From NCBI GenBank assembly GCA_037179335.1, contig JAKZHN010000002.1, forward strand, positions 1,612,001-1,676,000: a stretch of 64,000 bases of DNA. The letters are read 5' to 3'. Positions 12,779-23,520 of this stretch are shown here, piece after piece. This stretch comes from Cyclaneusma minus. Taxonomy: Eukaryota > Ascomycota > Leotiomycetes > Marthamycetales > Marthamycetaceae. The position numbers and the translations under genes were made by a program. Position 1 is the first letter of the stretch. Each line of letters begins with the position of its first letter. Below the pieces are notes generated by a model. It was given only the letters and a program-made list of their open reading frames with translations. It made no database searches and was not told the origin of the DNA.

Positions 12779-15252
12779 TCAGAGAGTGGCAAGTCCACGA
12801 GCCAAACGAACATGGGTTTCGACGACGCTCTGGTCTTCCAGGGCTCTCATGAGCGTCAGCTGCTGATCAGCCTTGAGGAAGAAGTGGCCGAGGGTGTACA
12901 TGATGGGACCGCGGGGAGGGTCGAGAATATTCTTCTCGGAGCTGACGCCCATGAGAGGATGGATGAGGTACATATCTCCAGCTTCGCCAGTCAGCGGGAC
13001 ACGAGGGCCGGCGGAGTTCGGGCTAGCTCTGATCGCGTTACCGAGCCGTTGAATCCCGTCCGTCATCAAGGGGTGGCCGTGCTCCTGGGCCAAACGTTAG
13101 CCTAAGTGTTAAAAAACAGGGACGTGAAAAGGGGCATCGATCAGCTTACCAAAGGGAGACCAGCATCCTGCACAACTCCCGGAAGAATGCTCAAATATCC
13201 ACCGCTCTCGCGCTGCACATCGGTGTACAAAATGACGCACCGCAAACCGGTCCGCAAATCCGACTCAAGAATCAGACTCACGTTATTGACATCCAGAGAT
13301 CTGGTTTCATCCCTCAAGTTGATTTGGGCCTCGACACCCCAGACCTTGTCCCAAGCCTTGGCATCATCCGTGTTCTCAGGCTGGTACATTCGATTCTTTC
13401 CCATCAGCTGAGACGCCTTCCTCTTAATCGACGTGAGCTCCTGGGCGGGATGGAAGTTGTAGAAAGCACTATTGATCCTGTGCCAATCTTCGCCCTCGCC
13501 CCGAAGACTGAGGTTGGGATTGCCGACGATGGTCTTCAACTGATACAAGTTGCGACCGGTGAGTAAGCTAGCCACTTCCCGGGCCCGGACGGGACTGACT
13601 CCCTTCACCTTGACCCACCCGTTCTTGTAGAAGAAGCCGATTTCCTCGACGCTGAGTTTCGAAGGCACCCCGATGTGAGCCTCAAGATCATCATCTCCGG
13701 GTGGGCCGCTATCCGTCTCAACCGCACCCGTCGCAACGTTCTCATCGCCATCGCCATTGCGCTTCCTCTTCTTCGACTTGCCATTCTTGTCCACTCCTTT
13801 GTACAACGAACATGTGGGAGCTTGATTGCTCCACATACAGTTCGTACACGCTCCACCTTCGATCTTACCCATGCTAACGCATTTGCAGTAGAGTTTCCTC
13901 GAAGTTCCAGTGGTGGTGTTCTTCATGAAGTCCTCCTTGCACTCCCTGCAAGCATGCTCACCCTTGTTCTCTTTGCCACGGCGATATGCAATTGCGGATT
14001 TGACGTTGGAAGGGCGCTTCTTCAGATGACCAGAATCCATGGCATCTGCTCCCCCGCCTGTAGTTCGACGCTTCTCCATCTCCTTGGGAAATTGCGCTTC
14101 GATGTTGCGAACGGGTTCCGTTTTCAGCATGTCCTTGAAGTCATTGCCGCGTCTGCTGGCGGCGCGGGTGCCGGCGTTGGCTTCGCTCTCGATTTGGAAG
14201 TTGAACTCTTCCTGCGTCATGCCAGTACGAGGAATTGATCCAATGTCTGCGGGCTGGGTAGCGACCACGCCGACCAGCGAGTTCCACTGCTCTGTGTTCA
14301 TATTGGGAGGAGGAATGGGCGCGATTGGAATGCGCCCTCCTACGAGAGTAGTGCCTGGAAGCGGAGCAGATGGCAAGTTCGGAGCATCACTACCCTGGTT
14401 CAAAGTAACGCCGGCCCAATTCGAAGCACTGCCAGACGTGTTTGGAGCACTGCCTTGGCTGCGGGCACCTCCTCGAGTGGGAGATGCCTGCTGGGCAACA
14501 CCGCCTTGAGCGCGAGGTACCTGTTGAGAAGCACCTCCATTGACGGAAGATAGCATTTGGAAATCAGGGCGCTGGGCTGGAGCCAGCATGCTAGGTGCCC
14601 GGTAAAAATTGTTGCCTTGGATGCCAGGTACCTGGTAAGATGTACTGCCATGGTTGTGAGGCGGCATGTAGAAACCATGGCTCTGGGGGTAATTTGGGGT
14701 GGGAGATGATTGCTGGGAAATATCGCCATGGGTGCGAGGTGCCTGGTAAGATGCACCGCCATGAATGGGGGGTGGCATGTAGGGACCAGGGCTTTGGGTG
14801 TAAGCCGCGATATGAGGCGATCGTTGGGAAGTACCGTCTTGGATGTCGGGAGTTTGGTATGGAGCACCATCCTGGAGGTAAGATGGCACATTGGGATCAG
14901 CGTCGAAATCGAAGTCAGGTGGTATGTCCAAGTCGGTACCAACGCCCTCGAAGTCAAAGGTAGGTGCTACGTTGGAACCGTCGCCCAGGAGCTGAGGGTC
15001 GAGGAAACTGCCAGGGGATTGAAATGACATGTTGGAGCCGCCGCCTGGGAACTGGGGGTCGGAGTCAGTGCCAGGGAATTGAGGTGCCTGGTGGGAAGCA
15101 GTCCCGAGCACATCAGAAGCAACGCCATTGCCGACATTTCCCAAGCCCAGACTGCCGCCAGTGTTGACCTGCGCGTAAGCGCCGTCATTTTTGGGATGTT
15201 CCGAGCCCGGAGGTCCCCAGCCAGGATCGACTTCGCCGTTGTGGGAGGCCAT
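12779..15252 (-). CDS. Family copy B, cysteine module plus PhyH-like domain, long repeat-rich N-terminus
   Basis: Two exons on the minus strand, 15252-13150 and 13084-12779, joined by a 65-bp intron (GTAAGC...GCTAAC...CCCAG, phase 0); about 802 residues. I start at ATG 15252 (AACAAAATGG context); the in-frame sequence above it is Q-rich and probably 5' leader. Residues 1-340 are low complexity, rich in G, P, Q, S and N, with a ~45-residue repeat near 125-215 (GPYMPPPIHGGASYQ, then GFYMPPHNHGSTSYQ). PVRNIEA and RRTTGG lie near 380-400. Cysteines 435, 438, 456, 458, 469, 472 and 481 form the zinc-binding-like module. KSKKRKR at 493-499 is a likely nuclear localisation signal. The C-terminal domain, from about 533, has GWVKVKGVSP, QINLRDE, CVILYTDV and GDMYLIHPL. 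It is the longest and one of the two most intact copies. A nuclear role is inference. Confidence 0.88.
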
Positions 15253-17348
15253 TTTGTTGACCGTCTTTGTTTGATGCGCAAGGAGATGTGTTGCCAAAGA
15301 GAATTCTTGAGGGAAGAACTGCGCAGAGTAGAGACGCGCGGAGGAGAGTGCGGGTTGTTGTTGTTGTTTTTGTTGTCTCGAGGACTCGAAGGTTGATCGC
15401 GGAGAACCTCTTTTGTTATGGCCCGCGCTCCTTGAATTGCACCAGCGTTCGGCCTCTCCGACCGCTGGAACACCAAATTCATATCTTACTGTGAGGATCA
15501 AACAGGCCCGCTCGAGATATTGGCCTCTGGGGACACAGGGCCTGTTCGAGCGGCCAGGGGTGGCGGGAAGTTCGGCCCGGAACGCATCCAGGCGAAAGAT
15601 GGGAAGAGAGGCGGCATTAGGGGTAACGAGAACCGCGGGCCCCGATCTCACAGAAAACCATCTATGCCACAGAGTTATCAGGGACGTGAGCATCCTGGAA
15701 CAAGAAGGGTGGACGTGGGACAGTAAGTAGCTTCAGGGGTTCAGGGGTAAGTTCATCTGTTGGACTAGAGTAATTGGAATGCTACGTATGTGAGCAAACG
15801 AATCGGGGGCGAGGTGTTTATAGGTAGAATTACAAGTTTCTTTCAGGGGCAGGTGCCTTGGCAACATTGATGGGAGATGATTCTAGATGGAAAGTGGCTC
15901 CAGGGTAAGTTCTTTGTGAGTGTCACGGTATAGCCAGGAGTATTTTCTTCCCTTATTTCGCTGGCATCTGATTTCGCAGGAGCATTTGTGAGATGAGACA
16001 AGATTGGGGGTGTGCTTGTCGGATTCATTGGCGAAAATGTAATACTCGCTGTACCAGAGACGCGTTTCTTTCTGAGAGGATTATGATCAGCAGTAAGTTC
16101 TCTTCTTTCATTCTTGAATGGAAAGTCTGGGAATGGATGCGATGAGATATTCCATCTGTCACCGCAAATTGCACGACACATGCACCAATTTCACTCTACA
16201 TTTCTACGTATTTCACTATGTGCTCACACTATGGTGATCACAAAATCCACTACTTACAGAACCTAGGTCACATTGGCATTCGGACCCCGACCTCTTTTTC
16301 ATTTGCCAGGTTACTCACCGAGCAAACAAATTTATCTACCTACTATGCTACAGAAGCATAAGCATATTCGAGAATGAAAAGCACACCCGAAATAAGATCT
16401 CTAGCTTATCCCGGAAGGTTCGAGTGAGGTACAGTTCAGCTATCAAGTGAATGAACAAGGATTGAGTGACCGAGTATGAGTCGATCCCCGTAACCAGAAA
16501 TCTATTGAATGAAGCTCGCATGAGAGTATCCTCTAGAAACGACCGTCAAACAGCTGAATGTGAATCAAGTATGCGATCAAAAGATCACTCGTCCCTAATT
16601 GTTTAGACAACTAAATGTGTAAATACTGAACAGACATAAATTCGCAAACAGATTAGATCCAATGGTCCAGACTCCAGTACATGAACGAAAATCAGGCGAC
16701 TATACAACAGCAAGTCAAGTGATTATAAAGTGGCGGTGATCAGGAACTGACAGGAGCGGAGGCAATTGAACAGGAATGAGTTAAGTGACCAGAAGTCTGG
16801 CGCGTGAGAAATTTGTCGCAGGACAATCTCAATTCCTGTAACTCAGGCACATTTGAAGTCAGATTCCGCGAGCCGAGAGTCCAACCTTTGATATTGGCTC
16901 AACTAGAAAACAAATGTTTGTCTCTAGCAGAACATGGCAAAGGCCACAAAGATGCGATGTGGAGCGCGCCGCTTGACAGTCACCATTGCTGTCAGGTGTA
17001 TCAATCGCCATTCCCCCGTGAAAATCAAGATGCCGACGTGCCACGTGCTGTAACCCCAAGTCTAAAATGTAACAGCAAACAGGATGCTGAAGTTCGTGTG
17101 ACAAGTCCATGTCGAACTCGCCTGGCATAGCAACTTGATAAGCCTCCTTCATGTGATAAGCCTTCTTAATGTCATAATTGACGATCATCCTTGGAAACTA
17201 CACTATGTTCAGGCTATAAGTAAGCCTGGCTGCCCAGGCTTGTTTCCATCTTCACACATGGTCCTCGGAAACAGCGGAGCATTTATCTTCAACTACTGCC
17301 TGGTTTAGCACAGTGCTGGTTCGCATCAGCTCACGGCGCACCGCACCA
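15253..17348. other. Intergenic region between divergent copies B and C
   Basis: About 2.1 kb holding the leader of B (a Q-coding CAA/CAG-rich tract near 15350-15380) and the upstream region of C. Open frames near 15.8-16.2 and 16.8-17.2 kb overlap on opposite strands, have no family motif and no clear codon pattern. I see no gene, RNA or repeat that I can support. Confidence 0.5.
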
Positions 17349-17993
17349 ATGTCTTCCTCGAGCAAGGAAACCGCTTCCAAGCCTCGGCTGACCGCAAAAC
17401 GTAAAGACGAAAGGGACTTCGAGAAAGCAGTCGAAAAGATCCTGAAAGAGAAGGAGCAGACCATGAAAAGTTACGCAACCAGCGTATGGCCTGCTCTTGA
17501 GAAGCTGTGGGAGAATCCCAAGCGAGACATAGAAGCACACAACAGTGTCGACATGCAGGATCGCCTGAAAGGGAAACGGAATCAATTGGTGGACCACACC
17601 GCCAATCAACAGTCCGCGATAGTTTATCGCTGTGGGACAGTACGTAAGGGGGATCAGCGATGCGAAAGGTGTGCGGCGACAAGCGGCCAAAGACCGATAT
17701 ACGACCAGTGTGTAGTACTTGATGAGCTGGTGAAAGGCAAGAAGATCGGCCTGGGAGCCTGCTCGAACTGCATGTGGAGTAACCAGGGAGTCACTTGTTC
17801 GTTTCGAAGGGGGGAGAAGAAGGGTGGTAAAGGTGGGGACGAAGGAGAGGATGAAGGGGATGACAATGACGACCAAGAAGATGGAGAGGGTGATGATGAG
17901 CAGGGAGATGGAAATGATGAGAAGGACGACAAGGAGCCCAAACGGAAGCGAGATTCTGATGGAACCCAGGAAATAGGGAAGAGAGCGCGGTAG
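17349..17993 (+). CDS. Family copy C, short cysteine-module protein
   Basis: A 214-residue protein starting at ATG 17349 (CACCAATGTC); the open frame extends 12 codons upstream without an ATG. Residues 14-60 are basic and helical (AKRKDERDFEKAVEKILKEK). The RRTTGG element of other copies is replaced by MQDRLKGKRNQL near 69-80. Cysteines 105, 108, 121, 138, 141 and 150 form the module, with GACSNCMWSNQGVTCSFRRG as its signature. The tail (about 160-197) is G/D/E-rich, followed by PKRKR near 197-201, a possible nuclear signal. The PhyH-like domain is absent. A downstream open stretch (about 18060-18296) could be a second exon after a GTAGAA...TTCTAG intron, but it does not resemble the family domain. 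Close in layout to copies F and J. Confidence 0.78.
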   Translation: MSSSSKETASKPRLTAKRKDERDFEKAVEKILKEKEQTMKSYATSVWPALEKLWENPKRDIEAHNSVDMQDRLKGKRNQLVDHTANQQSAIVYRCGTVRKGDQRCERCAATSGQRPIYDQCVVLDELVKGKKIGLGACSNCMWSNQGVTCSFRRGEKKGGKGGDEGEDEGDDNDDQEDGEGDDEQGDGNDEKDDKEPKRKRDSDGTQEIGKRAR

Positions 17994-19928
17994 AAGATGG
18001 TGAGAAGGTTCCATATTCCCGTGAATTCATGAAGCTGATATCCTCTACCTCTTTTCTAGGCTGTATCTCGTTTTAGTCCGCTCGTTGTTGAATCTTCAGG
18101 GCCGACTGACCGAGTTTCCGAGCCCATCATCTTCGAGAAAGATGCACGAGTTCGCTTTGGAGATCTTATCAAGGGGCCGGAAAATGCCTATCCTTCTGCG
18201 ACCCACAGGTCTTATCTAAGGATCCTAGGGGGTCGTACCGGAAAGCGATTTCATGGGCGCTCGTTTACCTACGATGTTGGTCTGGAACAGCGTTAATCTG
18301 GAACGGCGTTTTGCTTGTCTGCTTTCACTTTTGGGCTTGTTCTTTCGGGCTTTTTGTTTTTCGCTGTCTTGGGGTTTTCCTTCTGGTGAGAGGTCAAAAA
18401 TTGTGAGCTTCCACCAATTTCTGATAGAACCAGGGCGCTGGGTTCGAGATAGTTCCGTAGCTGAATTTCTACAAACATCCACCATCAGTCGCTTCTGTAC
18501 AAAATGCATGCACCGACCATGACTTGGAAAATTGGTTGACTGATGTCTTAGTGAAAGTAAGGGAATGAAGAATAGATGAGGTCGTGAACAAATACATGCA
18601 CAATATTGGAAACTTACGATCATCATACATTCGGCTTCTGCAGCTGCTGAGAAAAAACTTCCAACCTTCATGTGAACTTGAACAAAGTGGGCTTCGTGGA
18701 GGTAAGTCAGCTAACATATTTGAACAAGGACATGCGGCTTCATTTGTTCAGGCGAGCATCAAATGGTGAAGGAGTCTGGGGGCAGTGAAGAGCATTCCCG
18801 CACACTATCCATCTCCTTCATGCTGATCAACAACTACTGCTATCTCCTGCCAGCGCTGTCTAAGGTACTTGCAACACCCGCCCTCCCCCATACAAGAATA
18901 GAGTCTCTTTCTCTCCTTCCCCACTCTACACCTGAAATATAGACGGAAAAGATGTACGAAGTTGGAAATTCCAAGCGGTTGCCATACACTGTAAAGTGGA
19001 AGAAGCCGGGACTCCAGTATATAGCAGTACCTCTGCCCTAGCTTCTCTCTAAAAATCAGGCTGCTAGATTTTGTAGATCTAGAAACACCAGACAAGGAAT
19101 TCCACACCTCGGTGGCTACTATTGTAACTTGCTGTAGCATTTCCTGTTGCTCAAAGATGCCCCAAAACCCATGTTCTAATAGCTCTGATTCTGCTGTGGT
19201 AGCTCGTAAGCGGTGGAGCAATACGGCGCGAGTGAGAACCATGCAAGTGACATTCGAGAACAGTGACAGTCAGTCCTCATGTTGATGTGGTAGCTTTCAT
19301 CCACGGATCACAAAGCAGCAAAGCTAAAGCAATGCGAGGAGTGACCCGACCACATCTCATGCATTCACGGTCTGGTGAGAATGACAGGACGCCAGATATG
19401 CCGTATGCTGTAGTCAGAGCCTCATGTATCAAAGGGGGCAAACAGGACGCAGCTCCTGACTTCTGGCAGGTATGAAGCTATCAAAACCCACATGATACAG
19501 TCACTCCAGGGCATGATCTGGTTAAACAACAATTGAAACTCAGATGCAGAAAACTGCGTTACCGAAAGCGCTATAAGTAGGTATGAAACCGTCTAAGACT
19601 TCTTGACCATCTCCGCTAGGGGACTCACAGCGGGCAGAAGCTTCTACCAAGAAGCAAGTTGTCAGAGCACAAAGAAAGCAGATTGCTCCTCCAAGTCACT
19701 AGTAATCCGAGTGAGTGAGTGACTCTCAACCAACCACCCAGTTCTCTGCTTCATGAACCCTTCTCGTAGGATTCTTCTCGTCAATTATTCACCTCTGCAA
19801 ACAACTGCCTAGTTTCCCATCTTCGCGTCTCTTCCACTGCTCTTCCACTCATCTCCTGGTGAAGGGACAAGTCCTTGTATTGTCCATCTTCATTAGGACG
19901 CAGCGCCATCGCTCCTGTGACAACAACA
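17994..19928. other. Intergenic region between copies C and D
   Basis: No gene supported. An open, unassigned stretch at about 18060-18296 ends in TAA and may be a terminal exon of C. Overlapping frames at 18.2-18.8 kb and 18.8-19.5 kb show no domain. A TATA-like CTATAAGTAG near 19571 lies too far from the start of D to assign. Confidence 0.4.
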
Positions 19929-20828
19929 ATGAACTACTCGTATGGCTCGTCTTCTCCCGGGGGGTATGACACGTTTCCTAACCCTGCACACCCCAACCCA
20001 ACCTCTCAGCACCTCAATCCGCCCCTCCAGGCTTCCAACCCTGACATCACCTCTTCAAGGGAAGAAGAGAATTTACAAAGAGATGCCGAGAACTACGCGC
20101 TAACACACCCCCACCCCGAATGGACTCTTCTACTCAGCTACCACCCTGTCCGCCCGGTCCAAGCGCGCAATCCCGAAGAGATGGAAAGTCGGCGTACTAC
20201 TGGAGGCAAAGGCAAAAGTGGCCAACTCTTAGACCCCACACGAAGATGCAATGTGCTCTCAGCCCTAGTGCATCGCAGAGGCGAAGAAATGCCGCTCGAG
20301 GAATCTTGCGAAACTTGCAAGACCGACACCATAAGAGGAACTACGTACAACCAGAAAGGAAAGGCGGGAAAGATGTACAAGCTGTATACAGGTTGTGTGA
20401 GATTGCGGTTGAGGGATGGGACCTGGTTCAATGGAGGAGAATGTACGAACTGTATGTGGGGCAACCAGGGGAGTACCTGTTCTCTGAAGGTGAAAAAGAC
20501 ACAGGATGGGGAGGACGGAGATGGGGATGGAGGTGACGGTGGACATGTGCAAGCTCCATACCCGACCAACTCATTTTCACCTAGCCAGGGGGGTCAGATG
20601 CCAATGCAAGCTATGGGCTATGGTAGTAGTGCCTACATGCATAATGACCATCAATATCCCCATAATTCGGACTATGGCGTGGCTCAATACCCACAAGGGA
20701 GTGGACCTTACTACGATCAGCGGAGCCAAGGAATGGGAGGCCAGAGGGGTCACGAACAAGCGCCAGATAGGGGTTCTGGTAGTAGTAACTTTCAGGCTTC
20801 CAATCAATACCCCCCCGGAACATGGTAA
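19929..20828 (+). CDS. Family copy D, cysteine module with Q/G/Y-rich tail
   Basis: A single-exon gene of 299 residues from ATG 19929 (ACAACAATGA context). Residues 1-45 are N/P/S/G-rich. Residues 45-93 carry the N-terminal element with HPVRPVQARN and RRTTGG. Cysteines 107, 127, 130, 156, 172, 175 and 184 form the module, ending GGECTNCMWGNQGSTCSLK. Residues 190-299 are rich in G, Q, Y, N and S, a prion-like composition not seen in the other copies, and replace the PhyH-like domain. The frame ends just after a run of seven C residues at about 20810. With six, the frame would continue into GNASQDNYPELFDD, which fits the tail's composition, so the present stop may come from a one-base slip. Confidence 0.82.
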   Translation: MNYSYGSSSPGGYDTFPNPAHPNPTSQHLNPPLQASNPDITSSREEENLQRDAENYALTHPHPEWTLLLSYHPVRPVQARNPEEMESRRTTGGKGKSGQLLDPTRRCNVLSALVHRRGEEMPLEESCETCKTDTIRGTTYNQKGKAGKMYKLYTGCVRLRLRDGTWFNGGECTNCMWGNQGSTCSLKVKKTQDGEDGDGDGGDGGHVQAPYPTNSFSPSQGGQMPMQAMGYGSSAYMHNDHQYPHNSDYGVAQYPQGSGPYYDQRSQGMGGQRGHEQAPDRGSGSSNFQASNQYPPGTW

Positions 20829-21418
20829 CGCATCTCAGGACAACTACCCCGAGCTTTTCGATGATTCAATAACTACAACCCGGGCTACGATCAGCTCCAA
20901 AAGTACCTTGATGACGGAACGGCGACGGATAATGGGATGGAGCGGCATTGAAGAGCAGGGGGAAAATGGAATAAGAGAGAAGGTTGTCTGATGGACTGGC
21001 TATCACTTGACAAGGCGCAGGGACTAAGTGAAGGCAGCATGGATCCATTCATTCTTTTCTAAGAAGGGGAGGTTTTCTTTTTGGTGGAGAACGGGTAAAG
21101 TTTAGGCTGGAATAGAACTCTGGGAGAGAATCAGGGACATGTGTAAGAATAGCTAGCTAGAATGGACTTTGCTGAATTTTTGGTCAAGTTAATTTCTATG
21201 GTATGGTGGAGCGACAAAAGTTTGCACCTCCTTCTTGAATCTCAAGATATCCGTAACCTTTGAGAATATCTATAAGCCCTGTTTTTTCAGTTCAATTTCT
21301 ACCTCGAAACACCGCAAAGCCCCACAAATCAACTATCTCTCGTGCGCCACGCCCCCAACAACCTCTCTATCAATTCTCTCCAAACAATCGAGGACCAACA
21401 TCATAAGCGCCAACAGAC
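20829..21418. other. Intergenic region between copy D and fragment E
   Basis: The first ~160 bp is probably former coding sequence of D in shifted frames: GNASQDNYPELFDD, then NNYNPGYDQLQKYLDDG. The rest is probably downstream and promoter sequence. I see no other gene. Confidence 0.45.
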
Positions 21419-21604
21419 ATGGCTTCATCAACTTTCACCTCTGGGTCCATCACAATCCCAGGCATGGCCACCGAGGAAGTCTCATTCCAGATCGAAGCTG
21501 AGGCACTTTGTGTCAATGCAGCTGCCGATGATCCAAGGCCCATTAATGAGTTCTTCGTCTTGATCCAATCCCCTCCGCTCGCCAAATTGAAGCGCGCAAT
21601 ATAG
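21419..21604 (+). pseudogene. Family fragment E, N-terminal piece only
   Basis: A 61-codon frame from ATG 21419 (CAGACATGGC). It matches only the N-terminal element: MATEEVSFQIEAEAL, then FFVLIQSPPLAKLKRAI before a TAG stop. The neighbouring copy F reads PMLQSPPVRQIEARN at the same place. Here a one-base shift before AAATTGAAGCGCGC changes what would be QIEARN into KLKRAI and the stop. No cysteine module follows within 450 bp. It is most likely a truncated, frameshifted pseudogene. Confidence 0.68.
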
Positions 21605-22051
21605 AAACCCCCGTATTCAAATCGATGTTTTAACACTCTATGTAATATACACCGGCTCCGACCGCTGATAGCGTTGTAGCCATACTTTTCAGGCAGAATA
21701 AAACTAGCAACTTGATAAGGTCTAGCGGGCTCGCTTGCGCTTCTAGATTAGTGATATCTTTGCTCGAAATAAGACGCTTGTTATAAACTACCTGTTGCTC
21801 TTTCTCAAACTCTTCTCCGCTCGCTCCTCCTCACGCCCAGATCACCAATCTGCGCAACCCAGAAACACAACCAGCGCTCATCGTCCAGAGACAGCTTGCA
21901 ACACTCACAAACTTCTACGAAAGACAACTCTTCGCCCAGCCGCCTTTGGTCCCTGCCTCGAACTTCCACGTTCGACGTTGGTTTCCCACCCGCGGCCTCC
22001 TCATTCGATTCTCTACGATACAAAATCAGCAGAAATCTCCAGACAAGCAAA
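21605..22051. other. Intergenic region between fragment E and copy F
   Basis: Upstream region of copy F, with AAAATGGCAGCC at the F start. I see no additional gene or repeat. Confidence 0.45.
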
Positions 22052-22227
22052 ATGGCAGCCAGCATCGCCCCCGAAGAGCTCGCCTGGCAGCTCGAAGCCG
22101 AGTTTCGCGCGGTCATCTTGGCACTGGACGATCAGAATAGCGAATACTTTCCCATGTTGCAGAGCCCTCCAGTCCGTCAGATCGAAGCCCGCAATAAGGC
22201 CGACATGGAGGTGTGCCGCACGACAGG
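22052..22227 (+). pseudogene. Family copy F, 5' half, cut by an LTR element
   Basis: ATG 22052 opens MAASIAPEELAWQLEAEFRA, then LQSPPVRQIEARN and CRTTG, where the frame meets the LTR at 22228. The 176 coding bases end two bases into a glycine codon. The missing base and the rest of the gene lie 28.9 kb away at 51160, in the same strand and frame. The start matches copies G and I (P-E-E/Q then E-x-E). The inserted element gives a stop within a few codons, so this half can encode only a short peptide. Confidence 0.88.
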
Positions 22228-22457
22228 TGTAGAACAGTAGGCAGGGGATAAAACATGTAGAATTGGCTGGAGAGCTTCAAGGAAGACTCTCCGCAGGCTA
22301 TATCTATTTTAATCTACATTTCCAGCAGATTTTATGGCCTTTTAAGAATAGCTGGCCACTTTCCAAACACCTGGTATAGTGTTGAAACGACGCTTTATAC
22401 CCGAATTCATTTTCTATCGGGGCCGGGCTTGGCACCGGATCTTGCCACCCTGCAATA
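22228..22457. repeat. Left LTR (230 bp) of the large element
   Basis: Matches 50925-51154 in length and order. Its first 20 bases differ from the right LTR only by G-to-A and C-to-T changes. It keeps GGCCGGGCTTGGCACCGGA, and its end reads CTGCAATA, where the right copy reads CTGCAACA. Confidence 0.93.
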
Positions 22458-23329
22458 TATCCTTTTAGGCTCTTTTATATACAGAAAGAGATTGGATATT
22501 ATCTTAAGGTGCTGTAAATAGGAAAATATAGACGTTTAAACCCCCTCCTGACTTCTAATGCGCCATTCTCTCCGATGATGCGGAGGTTAACAAAAGATGA
22601 CTGAATTTTTAAGGAAATTAAACAAAAATAGGCTTAAAAATTCGCAAATATTTAAAGGAATAACCAATAAATAATGGAAACTTGAAAACACAAGCGCTGA
22701 AATTACCAATAATTTTTCTACCTAATTTTCCACTATATTTTGGCATTATACTAGAAGGGTTTTAATGTTTTTTATTTTTAGCTACTTTAAAGAAATATTG
22801 TATTTTTGGAAAGGGAAAGCCTTTATTATGCTATTAGCGATTATATTTGCCATTTTAATTTATTTAATTTTAAATTTTTATTTTTAAACCTTTTTTTATA
22901 GCCAATAGTAATGGATATCAATATAGCGAAGCTTAGTAATAAACTAAAAAATATTAGCTTTTAAAAAGCAAATTATTCAAAAGTTATTATGTTGCTAAAT
23001 AATTTTATTATTAATTTTTTTTTTTAAAAAAGCGCTTTTATATAAATATTTTATTAGCAGCCTGGAATTAAGCTAATAGCTTAGCTTTTGTATTTAAAAT
23101 AGAGATTACATTTTATTTATTCAATTTCCAATTAATAATATTACCAAATAATTTAATTACAAAGCTTTACTAGCTTTTTTTGCCTTTAAAATTAATAAAA
23201 ACTGCATTTCCAGCAATAATTAAATTAGCTAGCCCTATTTTTTTAGCCGTTATAAGCGGTTTATATATAGCAATAATATAATAGACAATATTGTAAAAAG
23301 AAATAAAAAAATAGAAAGCAATATTTATT

Positions 23330-23520
23330 TATTTATTTATTAATCTTAATTATTATCTAGCTATTAAAACCATATAATAGTAACTAAGATAATAAATCAA
23401 GCAGGGCTAAAAACCCTTGGTAAAAGCCGGCTTAATGCCGAATTTTCCCTAGGCGAAAATTATTCCAAATTTTTTTCGTTAATATTATTGGGGGTTTTTG
23501 GCTGTAAATAAATTTCGGGC
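23330..23520. repeat. Dispersed repeat, copy 2 (partner at 4177)
   Basis: Shares ordered blocks with 4177-4370 after a TTTA-repeat tract: ATTATTATCTAGCTATTAA, AATAAATCAAGCAGGGCTAA, and GGGGGTTTTTGGCT with TAAATAAAT. The middle section differs more, with AAAAGCCGGCTTAATGCCG here. Confidence 0.65.

Noticed and set aside
14400..14957. Minus-strand 185-codon frame
   Set aside because: It is a shadow of gene B created by its codon-periodic repeats; its own composition is only a by-product.
17331..18014. Minus-strand 227-codon frame with membrane-like stretches
   Set aside because: It is antisense to copy C, where the G/D/E-rich tail reads as I/L/S/P on the other strand.
20506..20991. Plus-strand 161-codon frame overlapping copy D
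   Set aside because: Its first part is a shadow of D; only the end after 20810 may be former D sequence, and this is reported as a finding.
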